Assembly: GCA_022478985.1 (NCBI GenBank)
Contig: JAKSZP010008035.1
Span: forward strand, 1-64,000
DNA length: 64,000 nt
DNA from: Massospora cicadina
Lineage: Eukaryota > Entomophthoromycota > Entomophthoromycetes > Entomophthorales > Entomophthoraceae
Direction of reading: 5' to 3'
Part shown: positions 47,050 through 58,439 of the stretch, piece after piece
Layout of the letters: each line of letters begins with the position of its first letter
Numbering within the stretch: position 1 is the stretch's first letter
The notes under the pieces: model-generated
Told to the model about the DNA's origin: nothing
Databases searched by the model: none
What the model saw: only the letters and a program-made list of their open reading frames with translations
Program-made: the position numbers and the translations under genes

Positions 47050-48510
47050 CAGAGGAGATTAGTCTGCGCCCATGTCAGGGAGCAGTTGGGAAAGCAGGGT
47101 AAGAGGATCAGGTGGAAGGCCCGCGGCCTCCGATGTTTGAAAATGCCCCAGAGAATCTGATGGAATAGACAAAAATCTTAAAAAACTGGCAGTCATGATT
47201 TCCCCAGAGATAAATGTATGGCAAGCATGATGCAACCAGTACATCAGCATGCCACACTCCCAACCACTTTTGTTGGTGGAATTCAGAGTCCACATGTATC
47301 TGAAATCCAAAAAACGGCCTTATAGGAAAAATTTTGTGAAGATGTACACAAAATTTTCCTGACCACGGTGTACGTCGCACCTCACTCCATGTCATGTGGT
47401 TGGCTGGACCTAGGTTTTGAGAGCAAAAAAGCAGCAGATGAGGCTGCAGCGGTGCGCGTAGTGATTGACCTCCCTGAAGGGCAATGGGTCGTCGAAACCA
47501 AATGCACCTGATGGACAAAATAAAACCAAATTTTCCTCACGTTTGACTTTTTGCCTACTACAGTAAAACGTGACATTTTGGAACAACACCTGAAAGATGG
47601 TCTCACCATATATGGCGAAATACAATCTTTCAAAATGCAACGCTTCACGCTGATGCCACACCTGTGCACTGGCAAAGCCATTGCAGTTCTGACCCCAACT
47701 GAGGAGATCGCGAAGGACCTAACCCAGATCCCGCACTCCACTTTTATTGATATTGCAGGGCATACCACCCACCCATTCCGGGTGACCGTGGACAGCGCGC
47801 CCCCCATTTGCACCCACTGTGACGCATTTGTCCACAAGGCGCATGCGTGCCCCATCAAGGAGGGCATCACATTCCATGAGCACCCCTCAGCAGCCATGGC
47901 CAACAGAGAGGCGCACTACGAGCCAACCGCAAGCACCAAGGAGGCCTTCCTGTGGGGAGCACAAGGCTGCTACCTCTTGGTAAAGCCTATCTCCCTGCAA
48001 GAATGGAAGAAGACTAAGCAGGCCTGTAGGGCTGCGGCCAAGGAAATGGCCAAGGCCACCACCGCTATCCCACACTCACAACGCCAGGAGGACATGGAAC
48101 TTTTGCAGTGGAAGCAACTCAGGAATCCATCAACCAATCAGATTGGGAAGCCCATGCCAAGCGGGCCACTCAATCTGAGGATCTGGTGGGAGACTTGATC
48201 TCACCCAATCATTGCACCCAAGCTCCAGTTGAAACTGACTTGGGACCTATCCCAACTGAAAAATTTTTTGACCCACTCAACAGTGCACCAAACTCATCCG
48301 AACCGCAAAAAATTTGTCCGACGTTAGGAAAACAAAAAGCAAAGGCCAAAGCCAACGTGACTCTTTCTGCAAAAATCAACAAAAACTCCGATAGCATTGC
48401 TGCTAACACCCGCACTGCTGTGAAAGCCTGTGGGGACCTAGAAGAGGCTGGTGGGCCCAGGGGCCCACCCCTTGCACCTAAGGTGCGATGGGGGAAACCT
48501 TCACTTTAGG
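47050..48510 (+). pseudogene. LINE-I ORF1
   Basis: The start is damaged: at the ATG position of LINE-A the sequence reads CTG (about 47061). Blocks parallel to LINE-H: NLKKLAVMIS, QYISMPHSQPLLLVEF, then GWLDLGFESKKAADEAAAV, VVIDLPEGQWVVETK. From 47551 a 215-codon frame gives LKDGLTIYGEIQSFKMQRFT, a long RNA-binding-like region, and the knuckle CTHCDAFVHKAHAC (about 47808-47849), a perfect C-x2-C-x4-H-x4-C. A second frame to 48509 adds the low-complexity tail. It packages element RNA. Confidence 0.8.
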
Positions 48511-49320
48511 GACATTGAATATCTCCAGACTCAAGGCCTCCCCATCCTGGGCTAGAAAACTGACTTTTTTTACAACACAATTTACTTATGGATATCCTGG
48601 CCATCCAGGAGTCTCACTGTCCATAAGGTTCCGAGGAAACTTAGAAAACAATGCTCCTCCCATCCCTATCCTTTTGGTCAAAGCACTGTGGGGTGCTAAT
48701 TTGGAAAAATAATTTTTTCAAATTCGTATCCTCAGAAACATTCCTAAATGGTTGAGTGCTCTTCATCACCTTCTCGTGGGCCAATGTAGCGCACACACTC
48801 ATCAACATCTATGCCCCAAACAATGCACATGAGCATCAGGAATTTTTCTTGTTGGTCAAATCCCTCCCGCTACCCCCTGATCCTTTCCTAGTCAGCAACA
48901 TGAACTGTTGGCTAACCTCACCAACAGACCGGTGGCCTCCCTCACCCCACGCCCCACAGGGTCACATTGAACTACGCTTTCTAAAGGCCACCCTTGGGTT
49001 GATGGATGCGCTGCCATGACATGCCATGATGCTTGAAAACATGATGCATCCCCACATCCACAACGGCCAATTAAGGTCCATGACCCGCATCAACCTTATT
49101 CTAACGCTGGCGAAATTCCAACGCCACATCCTTTACTTTAAAACAACGAAAATGGAATTCTCTGACCACCGACTGGTCTCAATAACATACCACCTACCTG
49201 TCACAGTTGCTAAGGCCCCACATTGGTGCAAAATCCGCCCCCTGAGCTCGCGTCACCAGGATTTTCCACATGGGTGGAAGAGGCAACTTTGGCAAAAAGT
49301 TTGTTGCACCGTTTTGCGCG
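48488..49320 (+). pseudogene. LINE-I ORF2 endonuclease
   Basis: GETFTLGTLNISRLKASPSW opens the domain. DILAIQESHC is at about 48594-48622 in another frame. INIYAPNNAHEHQEF, LVSNMNCWLTSPTD (GDFN block degraded to SNMN), SMTRINLILTLA (RID reads RIN) and EFSDHRLVSITYHL (SDH intact, about 49156-49197). Two catalytic positions are thus changed. The copy had already nicked and inserted here, so these changes came after or were supplied in trans. Confidence 0.82.
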
Positions 49321-49749
49321 GACCCCATTTCCACATGGGCAACTTTCAAAGAGGACACCATCCACCACTCTCTCCATCTCTCCTACAGACACTCACGAGC
49401 CACATCAGCGGTTATCTCACGCGCTCTGGCAGAATTGGCACACTTGGAGTCCAACATTCCAGCTACAGGATACAGCCCTGCATGGGGCCAGAAGTGGGTG
49501 GAGGCAGCCGCCCACCTCAACAAACTCGAAAGGCAACACAAACATTGGGTTTGTGTTCAATACAGGGCCACACGCATCACAAAAGGCAACAAGTGCACCG
49601 CAAATTTCTTTAAAAAATTTTCGCACCACACCAGAGTGTGGCCTGCACACAGGTGCGAAGATCAGATAATTCTATTGCGGATACACCAGCTGAATTGGCA
49701 ATCAAAATGCAAAAATATTACTCTGAGTTGTACCAAGCTGTACCAATTC

Positions 49750-50870
49750 AGCCAGCTGAAGTGGTGGAATTTCTTGACCGAGCTCATATCTGCACCATTT
49801 TCCAATACCCAGAAATAATGAATTTAATTACTCCAAACGAATTATGGACAGCCATTTGTGGTGCGCTAAACCAAAAATGCCCAGGCCCAGATGGCATTCC
49901 ATATGAGTTCTACAAAAGATATCTAAAATATATATCCCCACTTCTGCTTGCCTCACTTTACCGAAGCTTTTGGAAACGCGCCTCCTACCAGGAGGACATG
50001 AGGCCTTTACTGTCACACTCTTCAAGAAAGGGGATAAGCTTGACTTAGCCAACTGGCGCCCCATCTCTCTAACAAACACAGACACCAAAATTTTAACAAA
50101 AATTATGGCTAACCGATTAGGGACTGTAGCATCTGCCACCATCTCCCCAGAACAATTCAGTTTCATCCCCAGAAGGTCGATTTGGGATAATGTGCACTCT
50201 GTGGCTAATGTATGTCAGTCCACAGCCTCTGGGGCACTTGTATTCTTGGACCAACAAAAGGCCTATGATAGAGTAAAATGGGAATACCTAAGGGCCTGCC
50301 TCCATCAATTCCGCCTACCCCTCGCTTCATCAACTGGATGATGCTGCTTACGGAATCTGCAACAATGGCAGTGCATGGCCCTGGCTTCCTAACGGAAGTA
50401 GTCCACCCCCAAAGGGGTTTGCAACAAGGGGACCCCCTCAGCCCACTCTTATACAACTTCAGCCTTGACCCACTGCTGCGAAATGTGAATGCCCAACTCA
50501 CTGGGGTCCATGTGCCAGGCCAAGCCCCAGTCAAGATATTGCCGTTTGCAGATGATTGTGTGGTTGGGGTGTCTAATAATCAAGATGCACGCGCGCTTGA
50601 AGCTCTCATCCAGAAATATTCCCGTGTAAACAACGCGGCACTGAACGCCTCCAAAACCAAAATCATCCTCCTTGGTCGGTTTCAGAACTGCTGGGCCCCA
50701 GCAATTAGTTCCCAACCCAGCCCATCTGCTCACCCACGACCACGCCTTACTAACTCAACACACACCGCTCCACTGGTGCTCCCCTTCGTGCCACGTCCTA
50801 CCATAGGACCGGTGCGCCATCTGGGCATGTGGATGGAGGCAGGCGGATACGCGTCAGCAGTAATGGAGTG
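49750..50870 (+). pseudogene. LINE-I ORF2 reverse transcriptase
   Basis: Two open frames: 49638-50048 (KCPGPDGIPYEFYKRYL), then 49970-50341 with GHEAFTVTLFKKGDKLDLAN, WRPISLTNTDTKILTKIMAN, FIPRRSIWDN, ALVFLDQQKAYDRVKWEYLR. After one shift near 50310 the 283-codon frame 50278-51129 gives GLQQGDPLSPLLYNFSLDPL and FADDCVVGVSNNQDAR with FADD intact at 50545-50556, then NNAALNASKTKI. All RT blocks 0-7 of non-LTR elements are recognisable. One or two single-base corrections separate it from an open RT. Confidence 0.9.
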
Positions 50871-52075
50871 CCATATTCTGGACAACGTGATGAAGCGAAT
50901 CGCCTCTCTCAGAGCCCACCCTACTTCCCTTACTGGCAGGGTTTTTTTTAGCCAACTCCATGCTCCTATCCAAAGTCTGGTTTGGAGCCCACGCCATCCC
51001 CTTCTCCCCAAGCTTCTTCAAATCCTTGTATGCCTTGCTGTAAGGATGGCTTTGGTCAGGCCGCCCTCCACCAGTGCGGCTAGAGGTCATGTTTGGCCCT
51101 CATCATCATGGTGGCATGGGCCTGCTTGACTTCAAAGCCCATGCTGCCAAGATCCTGGGCACCTGGATCGCGGCCATCACCGCTCCTACACTCCCATCCC
51201 AATACTGGTCCCAAGCAGCCTGCTCCAACTTCTCCTGAGCCTTGGGCCTCAACAATCCATCAAACCCCCACTCCCTGATGAAATACCTCGCATCACACAC
51301 ATCGGCCACAGGTCCTCACGGGACAAAAATCCACTACAAACGAATCCTACTCTCCATGCGGAGCGCAGAGTGGAGAATTCATATTAGCGGACATGCAACC
51401 CAAAGAGGCCGCCCCTCTCCTCAGTTCACACAAGAGGTACAGGGGCTATTCATTCATGATGGCGTGATCCCCATTCGGCCTCATGTCCTATCCAGGGTGG
51501 ACTACATGGACATGATGGACATCCCTTATTCCATTGAGACCCAAAAAACAATCTGGAAATATGTACATCACCCTCTGTTGCAGCCTCAAGTCTGCTCCCA
51601 TGTGTGGCACTGCCTGAGGTGGGTGTATCATACAGCTGAGCGCTCTAACGCTTTACACTCATCCTGTGTCGTGTGTGGCCAGTATGGAACGCTGTTCCAC
51701 CGCCTGGAGAAGTTCCCCACCTATAAAGTGATATGGCGCGAAGTTCAACGTCTGCTGGGCCAGGATCAAACGCATCCCTTCAGTCTGTCAAGAGATATGT
51801 TTGCTCTATCAATGGCTCCTCCCTTCCACCCTCCCTCCGTGCTCTGGTGGTTGCAATCGCCATGTGGACCATCCACACGATTGTCTTAGATGCCATCGCA
51901 GGCTCCACCCCCACCCTTCCAGAAACTGTCCACAGGTTCCGGTCTCATTTGGTAGACCAATTTCAAGCATGGATGTTTGGATACCTCCCACCGCATCGCG
52001 ACAGCTGGTCTCCTCTTGGTTCCCAGTCTGGTTCATCAAATCAGACCCTTTCCTCCACACGTGCTCAATAGTGGC
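50820..52075 (+). pseudogene. LINE-I ORF2 C-terminal region, knuckle broken
   Basis: Continues to 51129 (MWMEAGGYASAVMECHILDN), then frames 51242-51889 (215 codons) and 51733-52071. The knuckle at about 51665-51715 reads CVVCGQYGTLFHRLEKF: the last Cys (TGC in both relatives) is Phe (TTC). Downstream LPPSLRALVVAIAMWTIHT is conserved. Between 51129 and 51242 a stop and frameshift interrupt HGGMGLLDFKAHAAKIL. Confidence 0.82.
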
Positions 52076-52244
52076 TACGGCCCCTTCACACGTTCCCTCC
52101 CCCTCCCCATAGTGGCGTTCCCGCTGGCAACAAGAGATAGCATCGCTTCTCTGGGGTGCCTCCCCTGGTACTAAGTTTATCTGTCCTGAGTCATATTCAG
52201 AAGTGTCCGTCCCATGGTCGGCCTTCCCCACAATAAATTTAAAA

Positions 52245-52259
52245 ACAGTGGGTTTCTTG
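52245..52259. repeat. Target-site duplication of LINE-I (3' side)
   Basis: ACAGTGGGTTTCTTG, identical to 46952-46966. Beyond it LINE-H resumes. Confidence 0.92.
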
Positions 52260-53800
52260 GATGGCCAAGATGTCTACAAGAGGTTTTCACATGAATTCCA
52301 GCTTTTTGGCTTGGGATGTATGAGCCCTGGCTCCCGCAATGTTTATCATCCCTATTGACATTGAGGTGCCCGCGGTGCCTCAGGAGCGGTTGGGAGGGCC
52401 CTCTGGCCCTATCCCACAGCGGCTCATTTTGGTCATGATCCGCGTCTGTACTCCAACTCTTTCACAGCCATTGTTGGTTCCCTTGATCTGACCTAATGAT
52501 TCACGGGAATTGCAGTTTTTTGCATTTGCATCAACCTTTCCCGCACAGGTCTCATGTTGATTGGATACAGATTGTTGATTGGATTCTATATTTTTAAGGC
52601 TCTACTTTGGTGAATTGTGCACCGCATTTTCACCCAAATTGCAGTTGCATTGTTCCTCAGTATGTGCATGACTGATGTCACTTTGTGACTCAATCAGGTT
52701 ACTGTGAAAATTTTTGACCTTGGAATATTGTTATGATTGGTTGGCTTGGTGAATATCCAAAATATCCTCCCAAATTTATCTGTGGTTAATGGCGGACTCC
52801 GTGTGTGCCACCACTTTGGCCGCTGCTCACTTGTGGGCTTTTGTGCCACTTTACATTCTTTGCGTGTAACTGGGTCCATGATGGAGTATATTCCATCTTC
52901 ACCCCAGCGAAATGGGTGGTGACCAGTAATTTTTGAGAAGTTTTTATTATCTTCTTCCATTGCTTACTCACAATGATCATTTTCCATTAATCCCTCTTTC
53001 ACAGGGCATGTGTGTTCTTTGTGGCCCAGTGAGCCACAGTGGTTGCAAATGAGCAGTGCGCGTTCCAGTGTAACTCAGAATGTGGCTGACTGGCCCCCAT
53101 CTGCAAAGTGAAATTCTGCTGTGCAGGGAATTCTGGATAAGTCCTCTTCCACTTCTGGGAAGGGGTTGATTATGGTGATAGATTTTCCCGTGCACAGGTT
53201 GGGCATCAGGCAAAATTGCTGTAATTTGATTTGCTGAATTTCTCTGTAGGCCATGAGACCTTTGCGGAGCTCCTCCTCAATTACCTTATGAGGAGGGTTG
53301 GTGGGGAGCGAGTTGTAAGAGATGAACAAAGTTTTCACTTTGTTCCATCTGGTGCACGTGGTGCACACAATTTTTTTGCCCTCAAGAAGGGCAATTTCCA
53401 CACAGACTTTTACTGTGGCATTGGCTTCATCAGCTGTTTTGAAACCAATATTGATCAAGCTGCAGCCCATGTTGTTGGTGGCTACACACACCAAATGAGA
53501 GAAAAGTGAGGGCTGTGCCTCACATGTTTTCTCCCACAGCGTCAGTGACTCATCCCCAAGGAAGAGTCTGATCCCATGCTCCAACTTTGACAAGGGTTGG
53601 TTGAACTGAATGTACATATATTGCGCGTGCTTTACAGTGAATACCATAAACCCAGACAGTGTCTGAGCTTTCAATTTCTTTGTGAATTGGGTTCCTGGTT
53701 CCCCTCCAGGGCGTTTCTTGCCCTTAGTTGCACCATTAAGTGCACCGCTCACTGCGACGCTCGCCCATGTTGTATTATTTTTATTGGTAAATTCGCCCAT
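52260..53800 (-). pseudogene. LINE-H ORF1 and start of ORF2
   Basis: ORF1 starts at 53800 (MGEFTNKNNTTWASVAVSGA) after a leader whose GGAGAGATG context is shared with LINE-A. It is open for 241 codons to 53075: LSKLEHGIRLFLGDESLTLW, INIGFKTADEANATVKV, KVIEEELRKGLMAYREIQQI, LMPNLCTGKSITIINPFPEV. Beyond a frameshift the knuckle region (CNHCGSLGHKEHTCP-like, about 53060-53010) and 52960-52694 (FSKITGHHPFRWGEDGIYSI) follow. At about 52365-52260 the endonuclease begins (INIAGARAHTSQAKKLEF and VDILAIQETHC), cut by LINE-I. This is the most intact ORF1 of the family. Confidence 0.82.
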
Positions 53801-53879
53801 CTCTCCTGTGTGTTATTATCCAAATTTGCTGTTTGAATCAAATTGTAGTAACTAAAGTGATTGTTATAAGAAAAAAAAT

Positions 53880-53891
53880 TCTGACAAAAAA
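53880..53891. repeat. Target-site duplication of LINE-H (5' side)
   Basis: TCTGACAAAAAA, identical to 43346-43357. Confidence 0.78.
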
Positions 53892-56800
53892 ATCTTATAA
53901 AAGTAAAAAATGATATTTAGAATAATATATCATAGGGCTAGAATCATTGAATGTGATATTAAAAGTTATAACAAGATTATATATCTTATTATAAAATCAA
54001 GGCTGAAATTAATTTATAAAAGATTTTTAATTTTCAGGAAATGTTAAAGTAAAAGAGAACCTACACTTAGTAATTTTTGCCATTTTAGCAATATATTGGG
54101 GCTATTTGCCAAATCTTAATACTTTCAACTTATAACTACTATGAAAAGTGGAATTAGAGTAAGCGTAATTATAAATAATTACACATGATTAAAATATAAT
54201 TTTTTATGAGTAAATGGGTTTAAGCACAGCTTGTCTTATTGCCCTTTATGGAAATACAAACGTGAGGTTAAGTTAATAAAAGTCAAACTTCAGTTACTAA
54301 TATGTTACTTTAACAATGAGTTGGCTTATCCAAGTCCTTACTTCATTTATATTCCTTGATTTTAAATATTGCTTTTTGCTTTCTGTTAAAAATACACAGG
54401 CTTTCTTATAATATGGTTCTAGTTGGAGTTAATTATCTAGGAAAAATCCAAATGATAAGTATTTTATTTAAAAATTTCAAGAGTTATACCATGTGGTGAA
54501 TTTTAAAGTATATAACTTGATCAAACAAGTACTTGTTTAAGTATAATTCTAGCAGTGGATAGCATTAGAGCTATATAACTCTCTCATAATAGATGATACT
54601 GCAGATACTTTAGATCTAATATCATATGTTAGATAGTAAACTCCTTGTAACAATAGAAATAGTGTCATCTAAGAAATAGTATAGTTAAATTAAAAAAACA
54701 TGATAGGTTTCAACCTAAATATTAAAAAACCTGCAAAAGTAATATTATAGATGCTCTCAATAGCCATATTCATTTGTGAAGAGGCTAACCATCTACTAAT
54801 GTTGAAATCCCCCAAAGTAGTGAGGAGAAGCATGATGAGAATATGATGATTTACATTATGTCAACTCAATTGAAGGGCTTTCCAATTTTAAGCTCAATAG
54901 TGCTATGCCCAAAAATCCTGACAGTCAATACTTGAAGCTTACTAAGTCATATGAAAAGTATATGTTTATTTATAAAGGGTGACAAGTCACCTCTTAGGTC
55001 TTGTCAGCTAGAGTATCCGTCCAATGGTAAGTACATCAAAATGGACTTATTGAAGTCAAGTAGCAAAACTTTATATAGAATTAACAATGTAAATTATTAT
55101 ATTATAGAACAGTGGTTTTTAGATGATGCATTCAACAATATAACCCCAAAAGAAAAAAGGAAGTTATTATTTATGGGGTTACCATAAAAAGAGGCTCAAT
55201 ATCAAACAATAAAATTAAATGGTATAATGCCTTTGTATCATAAATTATGATAGTGCAAAAATGGTGAGTTATATACCCAAGTCAGATGAGCCTAGGGTAA
55301 CTTACGTTGTTCATTTGGCAGCTTCTTGATTCTTACCCTTTTTTAGAATTTATCTTAGTTTGCTGCATTAGGTGCCTCTTTAAGTAGTTTTCACCTTATC
55401 TTTTGATGAAAAAAACTCAATTCTGATGAGGCAGAAATACATTTTACAGCATTTTACACTCAATCTGGTCCATCAGTGTTTTCCTGGATTCAGATAGAAC
55501 TATGCTGACTATTTATTTCCCAAGGTAATTTATTGAGGCAATTTCTTTATCCTTCTTGAGTAATGGTGTCAATTCAATTGAGGGAGTCAAAATGTTGCTA
55601 TTCTTCCCATCATGTCAATATCAGATTATCTTATATCGCCTCCTTAAAAAATATTGGCAGGTGGGTACTGATGCAAGAATTGGCTATGAATGTACATGGA
55701 TTCTTACGGCCCCATAAAATTGAATCAGCTGATTCATATCTTTTGGTTTAAGAAGGGGAACGTCACCAAGCTCTTCCCCTGGAGATATTGTTAGATTTAG
55801 GACACACCCTTGACAAGTGGTTGGTTTCTTCCATGGCCACTTGACTCAATGTCATAAGAAGTTGTAAAACAAAGTGAGAGAATTTCGCTGGGAAATTCAC
55901 TTTTTCTGAAGACTTTGTGAGAAAAATCACAACAATTTGCAATTAAATTCAAGCATGATTAGGCAGATTAAGGATGAAGTCCTGTCAGAAATATCAGCCT
56001 TAAAACTGATCGGTCAATGAGCTTCCAAATGAAAAGAAAATTTGTTAAGAAATTTGAAAGAGATTTGCTGCCATGCTGGAACCCTAATGGAACAAAAAAT
56101 GCGGCAACAAGAACCACAAATCAAGGCGCCTTCAATGTGAAAACTGAGCTATGACACAAAAAATTTCGCCATTTTAGGAATATTTGAGCGTCTAGTTTTC
56201 AGAAATGTTTCTAAGTCCCGTTCCTCGCTTCCCATCAATTTTAAAAGCCTAGTGCTCGCTGATGGCAGAGTGATGGGTTATTTTGTACTATCCTTAATAA
56301 ACAATTAATTTTAATAAAATCCTTTGAACTTTTTATAAAGTTATAACTAATTTGGCGATCCTCAAGGAGCCATCCCAACTGATGGAGGATTCATATTCAG
56401 ATGTATCAGTAAAAATGGTGGCTTTCACATTGGTTATCTCTGATATTGCCTCTCACAGCATGGAAACTCTTGTGATTTGTACCTTCAAGTTTTTCAAGAT
56501 GCCCAACCTAACAGAACGACTATCAAGGATCTCATAATGAATGAAACAATCAAACACTGAATCTAATTTTTCTGAACTAATAAGAAGATGGAAATGACGA
56601 TTTGGTGTTCATATCTTGGGAGACTCTGCTGGAATTGAACCTGAAGAAATTATTGCCACTCCCCAGTACCAAGTAAGTGCTCAATAAAAGTATCAGGAGT
56701 ATAGCATGAAATTAAGGAGAGCTGATTGACCCATTACTAAATTCAATTCACCCCAATTACGAGGAAAACAAAAATATTTATTTAGCAGATGCTACTTAAA

Positions 56801-57140
56801 AATGGCGAAAATTGACATGAAAAGACCCTTGTTGCCGCACATTATCATGTGCATATTCAACTGAGTTGGGTATCTCATCCAAATGAAAGATACCAATATA
56901 ATTCACAATCATCTCCACTGTCCTTGGCAGGTTGACCCCATACTTGAAATGTGGTCACATTTGCTTCTGAGCATCATTTTAGAGGTCAGAGCAGGAATGA
57001 TGTTCATAGACAAGTGCTTTCCACATTTGTCCCTACGTGGTTCTTATTTGCATATTATCATAATGGCGATGCCTTGCGAACAATTGATTCTTTTGTTAGT
57101 ATTAGAGTATCCCCAATGAAATTCCAGTCACTTGTTGGCA
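53892..57140. other. AT-rich region, unassigned
   Basis: 3.2 kb without a domain I can name. Open plus-strand pieces: 54951-55187 (78 codons, Lys-rich), 55563-55751 (62 codons, ending NVHGFLRPHKIESADSYLLV), 56352-56537, and 56883-57119. Near 55955-56140 a helical, charged plus-strand stretch (MIRQIKDEVLSEISALKLIG, then KENLLRNLKEI) looks coiled-coil-like, as in some Gag N-termini. AAGAAGGGGAACGTCACC at 55751 resembles a purine tract with a damaged LTR start. By position the 3' LTR of element C should lie in here; I could not place it. Confidence 0.35.
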
Positions 57141-57149
57141 CGTCAAATA

Positions 57150-58120
57150 TCTGAAAGAATGCAGTTTATTGTTACTCCATTTTCCAAAGTATTGATTGGG
57201 TATTAGTCTCCACGTTTGTAAGTGATGTTATATGGCCCATCCAGATGAAATATGTTTTTCCTCTTTGAGGCGCTATTCAAAAGAGATAATATGGGAGTAG
57301 TTCCAAAATCTTAAAGGTGGGTAAAGGTTGGCGAGTTGTATTTGCTGCTTGACCTTCCCTTTTAACCTCTTGGCTAAATTTATCATTTCCTCCAACTTAA
57401 GTTCTATTATCTTTCTGGGCTTTTCTTATTTAGCACTTTCTCAGGATCTTCAATAATATCACTGGTAACATCATGATCTAATAAAGCTGGGATTTCAGGT
57501 TCACTACTGTATAAGGCCTTGAGGGAGACAGTTTGATAATTTGATGGAACTTGTCCAATAAGCCATCAATGCACTTATTTAAAGACCCAGCGTAATGGTT
57601 TGGTAGTGGCCATCTTGCATAGTATAAAGACCAGCGTCTCATTCGTCTCTCTACAGTCCTGTTAGTTGATGAGTTTTAAGATTCTGAGACTAATTATTAA
57701 GTTCTCATGATTATAGTTAAAATTCTTACAATTCTTGATGTAAAGTTCTTCCCATTAGCTCATAGTAGAGCCTTCAGGCTGCCGTGACTAGAAAATATTT
57801 TTTGTTACAAAAATTAAAAGTAGCTTCAGAAGCTTGCAAGGGAATGGATATTGCTTTGGCTCACTTTGTGGTATAATTGATATTTACTAGAATGTATTGA
57901 TTTCCTCCTGTGGATTATGGTAGTGACCCTATGACATTTAGATATATTATATGAAATGGCTGCTTAGGGGTCATGGGATGATACAAGTACTTGGCCTTAT
58001 GTGGCATCTGCTTTTTACAAGTGATGCAAGCAGCTAAGACTTCCACTATAGAGTCCAGTATTTCTTCTCAGTAGTTGCGATCTTTATTCTTTTGCAAGTT
58101 TTTCTAGCTCCTACACGACC
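57150..58120 (-). pseudogene. Element C integrase
   Basis: Minus order: ACITCKKQMPHKAKYL (about 58040-57990) ends the zinc-binding domain. FHIIYLNVIGSLPQSTGGNQ, YILVNINYTTKXAKAISI is the first core block (consensus YILV-VDY-TKW.EA) with Asp replaced by Asn. The second block is not readable. VSLKALYSSEPEIPALLDHD (about 57520-57460) is the 'F.ALYGREP..P' block, and FHLDGPYNITYKRGD (about 57310-57240) the GPY/F module, followed by YPINTLENG. The pol ends near 57150. Confidence 0.75.
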
Positions 58121-58221
58121 TAAGGTATTGTAGGCTTCCATCATAATTGGTAACGATTTCAAAGTCACAAGTAAGATAATCAGTTGATTCTAATTTTCTT
58201 GTCTAGTAATCAGTCAAGTAC

Positions 58222-58431
58222 CTATGTATTTAGAGCATGTCGTTTAAGCATCTTCTGAACTTTTTCATCTTCATCCACCAAAGTGTCTGGATTCATGAGT
58301 AGGTTGTGTAACCGTTCAGCTTCACCATTGTCAAGGTAGTGAGGGTAAGTCAAGTCAGGCCATCTACGTTCATATGTTTCATTCCAGCTCTTTGGACAAT
58401 CTTCAGTTGTAGTTTTGAAGCTTAGAAACAC
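58222..58431 (-). pseudogene. Element C RNase H-integrase linker
   Basis: Open for 69 codons: DLTYPHYLDNGEAERLHNLL, NPDTLVDEDEKVQKMLKRH. It sits between RNase H and the zinc domain of the integrase and has the acidic, helical character of pre-integrase linkers, but I know no named domain for it. The open frame continues the RNase H order on minus. Confidence 0.5.
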
Positions 58432-58439
58432 ATCAGGCT

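Larger units (their letters stand above)
46967..52244 (+). mobile_element. LINE-I: full-length LINE inserted into LINE-H
   Basis: 5278 bp on plus, from an A-run and pyrimidine-rich leader to CAATAAATTTAAAA at the 3' end, with a perfect 15-bp target duplication. Same family as LINE-A and its own target LINE-H: their ORF1, EN, RT and C-termini align block by block. It entered LINE-H in the opposite direction inside the endonuclease motif, so the two copies are head to head and tail to tail. ORFs are broken by a few frameshifts, fewer than in LINE-A. Confidence 0.93.
43358..53879 (-). mobile_element. LINE-H: full-length LINE on minus, split by LINE-I
   Basis: A complete LINE in two parts, 53879-52260 (5' end, ORF1, start of endonuclease) and 46966-43358 (rest of ORF2, 3' end). 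Removing LINE-I and one copy of its target duplication leaves about 5.23 kb, matching LINE-A and LINE-I. A perfect 12-bp duplication flanks the whole. The two halves join in frame in the endonuclease between GlnGluThrHisCys and its continuation. Same family as LINE-A and LINE-I. Confidence 0.9.

Noticed and set aside
47059..47903. Minus-strand ORFs of 83-173 codons at the head-to-head LINE junction
   Set aside because: They are antisense to LINE-I ORF1, which aligns with two other copies. No independent motif.
52694..53836. Plus-strand ORFs at 53231-53509 and 53597-53836
   Set aside because: Opposite strand of the intact 241-codon LINE-H ORF1.
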